Origin: Bacteroides sp. GM023
Lineage (GTDB): Bacteria > Bacteroidota > Bacteroidia > Bacteroidales > Bacteroidaceae
Assembly (NCBI RefSeq): GCF_014750685.1
Contig: NZ_JAAXGE010000006.1
Coordinates: 248,001 to 312,000, forward strand
Direction of reading: 5' to 3'
Length of the DNA stretch: 64,000 bases
Made by a program: the position numbers and the translations under genes
Shown here: piece after piece, positions 63,950 to 64,000 of the stretch
Numbering within the stretch: the stretch's first letter is position 1
Layout: every line of letters starts with the position of its first letter
The notes under the pieces: model-generated
Database searches by the model: none
What the model saw: the letters and a program-made list of their open reading frames with translations, nothing else
What the model was told of the DNA's origin: nothing

Positions 63950-64000
63950 AATTCAGTTCCGCTCACCGGAAGAAATAAAGCGCTATCAGGAAGAACAGCT
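63933..64000 (+). CDS. Start of a phenylacetate-CoA-ligase-like adenylating enzyme (3' end outside window)
   Basis: The frame from ATG 63933 reads MEKNPEIQFRS...EEIKRYQEEQ to the window edge. The FRS-x-EEI-x-x-YQ pattern is the usual N-terminus of PaaK-like AMP-dependent ligases. Such a ligase in aryl polyene/flexirubin clusters activates the aryl acid (e.g. 4-coumarate) for loading on ACP. Only 22 residues are visible, so the call rests on the start motif and context. Confidence 0.6.
   Translation, partial: MEKNPEIQFRSPEEIKRYQEEQ

Overview
The window looks like a chromosome segment of a gut Bacteroides species. It carries a SusC/SusD polysaccharide utilization locus (PUL) run by a hybrid two-component regulator. 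Its promoters have the Bacteroides -7 element TAnnTTTG rather than sigma-70 boxes, start codons lack strong Shine-Dalgarno sites, and the housekeeping genes are of Bacteroidetes type. This assignment is inference from gene content; no species is claimed.

Left part (1-11.8 kb): the 3' end of aroB, an AraC-type regulator, tRNA-Pro(GGG), a queA homologue, a Nudix hydrolase, a secreted glutathione-peroxidase-like protein, then a heavy-metal-type RND efflux system. In that system the inner-membrane pump and the TolC-like outer-membrane channel are one polypeptide, followed by an adaptor lipoprotein and a LytS/LytTR two-component pair.

PUL (11.9-31.9 kb, minus strand): regulator, susC, susD, a calpain-like cysteine-protease lipoprotein, a second lipoprotein, three GH92 alpha-mannosidases, and a basic-secretory-type metallopeptidase lipoprotein between two of them. 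The content points to mannose-rich glycoproteins as substrate. One GH92 has Gln where the family's catalytic-acid Glu sits, which suggests mannosyl-phosphate substrates. A palindrome CTCA-N6-TGAG occurs four times at an exact 22-bp period upstream of the regulator and once upstream of susC.

Housekeeping block (32.2-42.0 kb, minus strand): glmM, a DUF4827-like lipoprotein, a DHH phosphoesterase, comEC, rpe, fmt, a ClC transporter with CBS domains, and a Sua5/YrdC protein. A thioesterase gene diverges from the last through overlapping promoters.

Right part (42.6 kb to the window end, plus strand): one long, tightly coupled operon of at least 21 genes that reads as an aryl-polyene/flexirubin-type pathway. 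A tyrosine/histidine ammonia-lyase and a ligase that begins at the window edge would supply the aryl starter. Ketosynthases, two ACPs, a ketoreductase and two hotdog dehydratases would build the polyene. A methyltransferase, an FAD saturase-like enzyme, a glycosyltransferase, a deacetylase, acyltransferases and an Ntn-hydrolase would tailor it. LolA-like, lipoprotein and MMPL-type proteins would carry it to the outer membrane. The most unusual protein is a 1285-residue MMPL-acyltransferase-methyltransferase fusion. The operon continues past the right edge.
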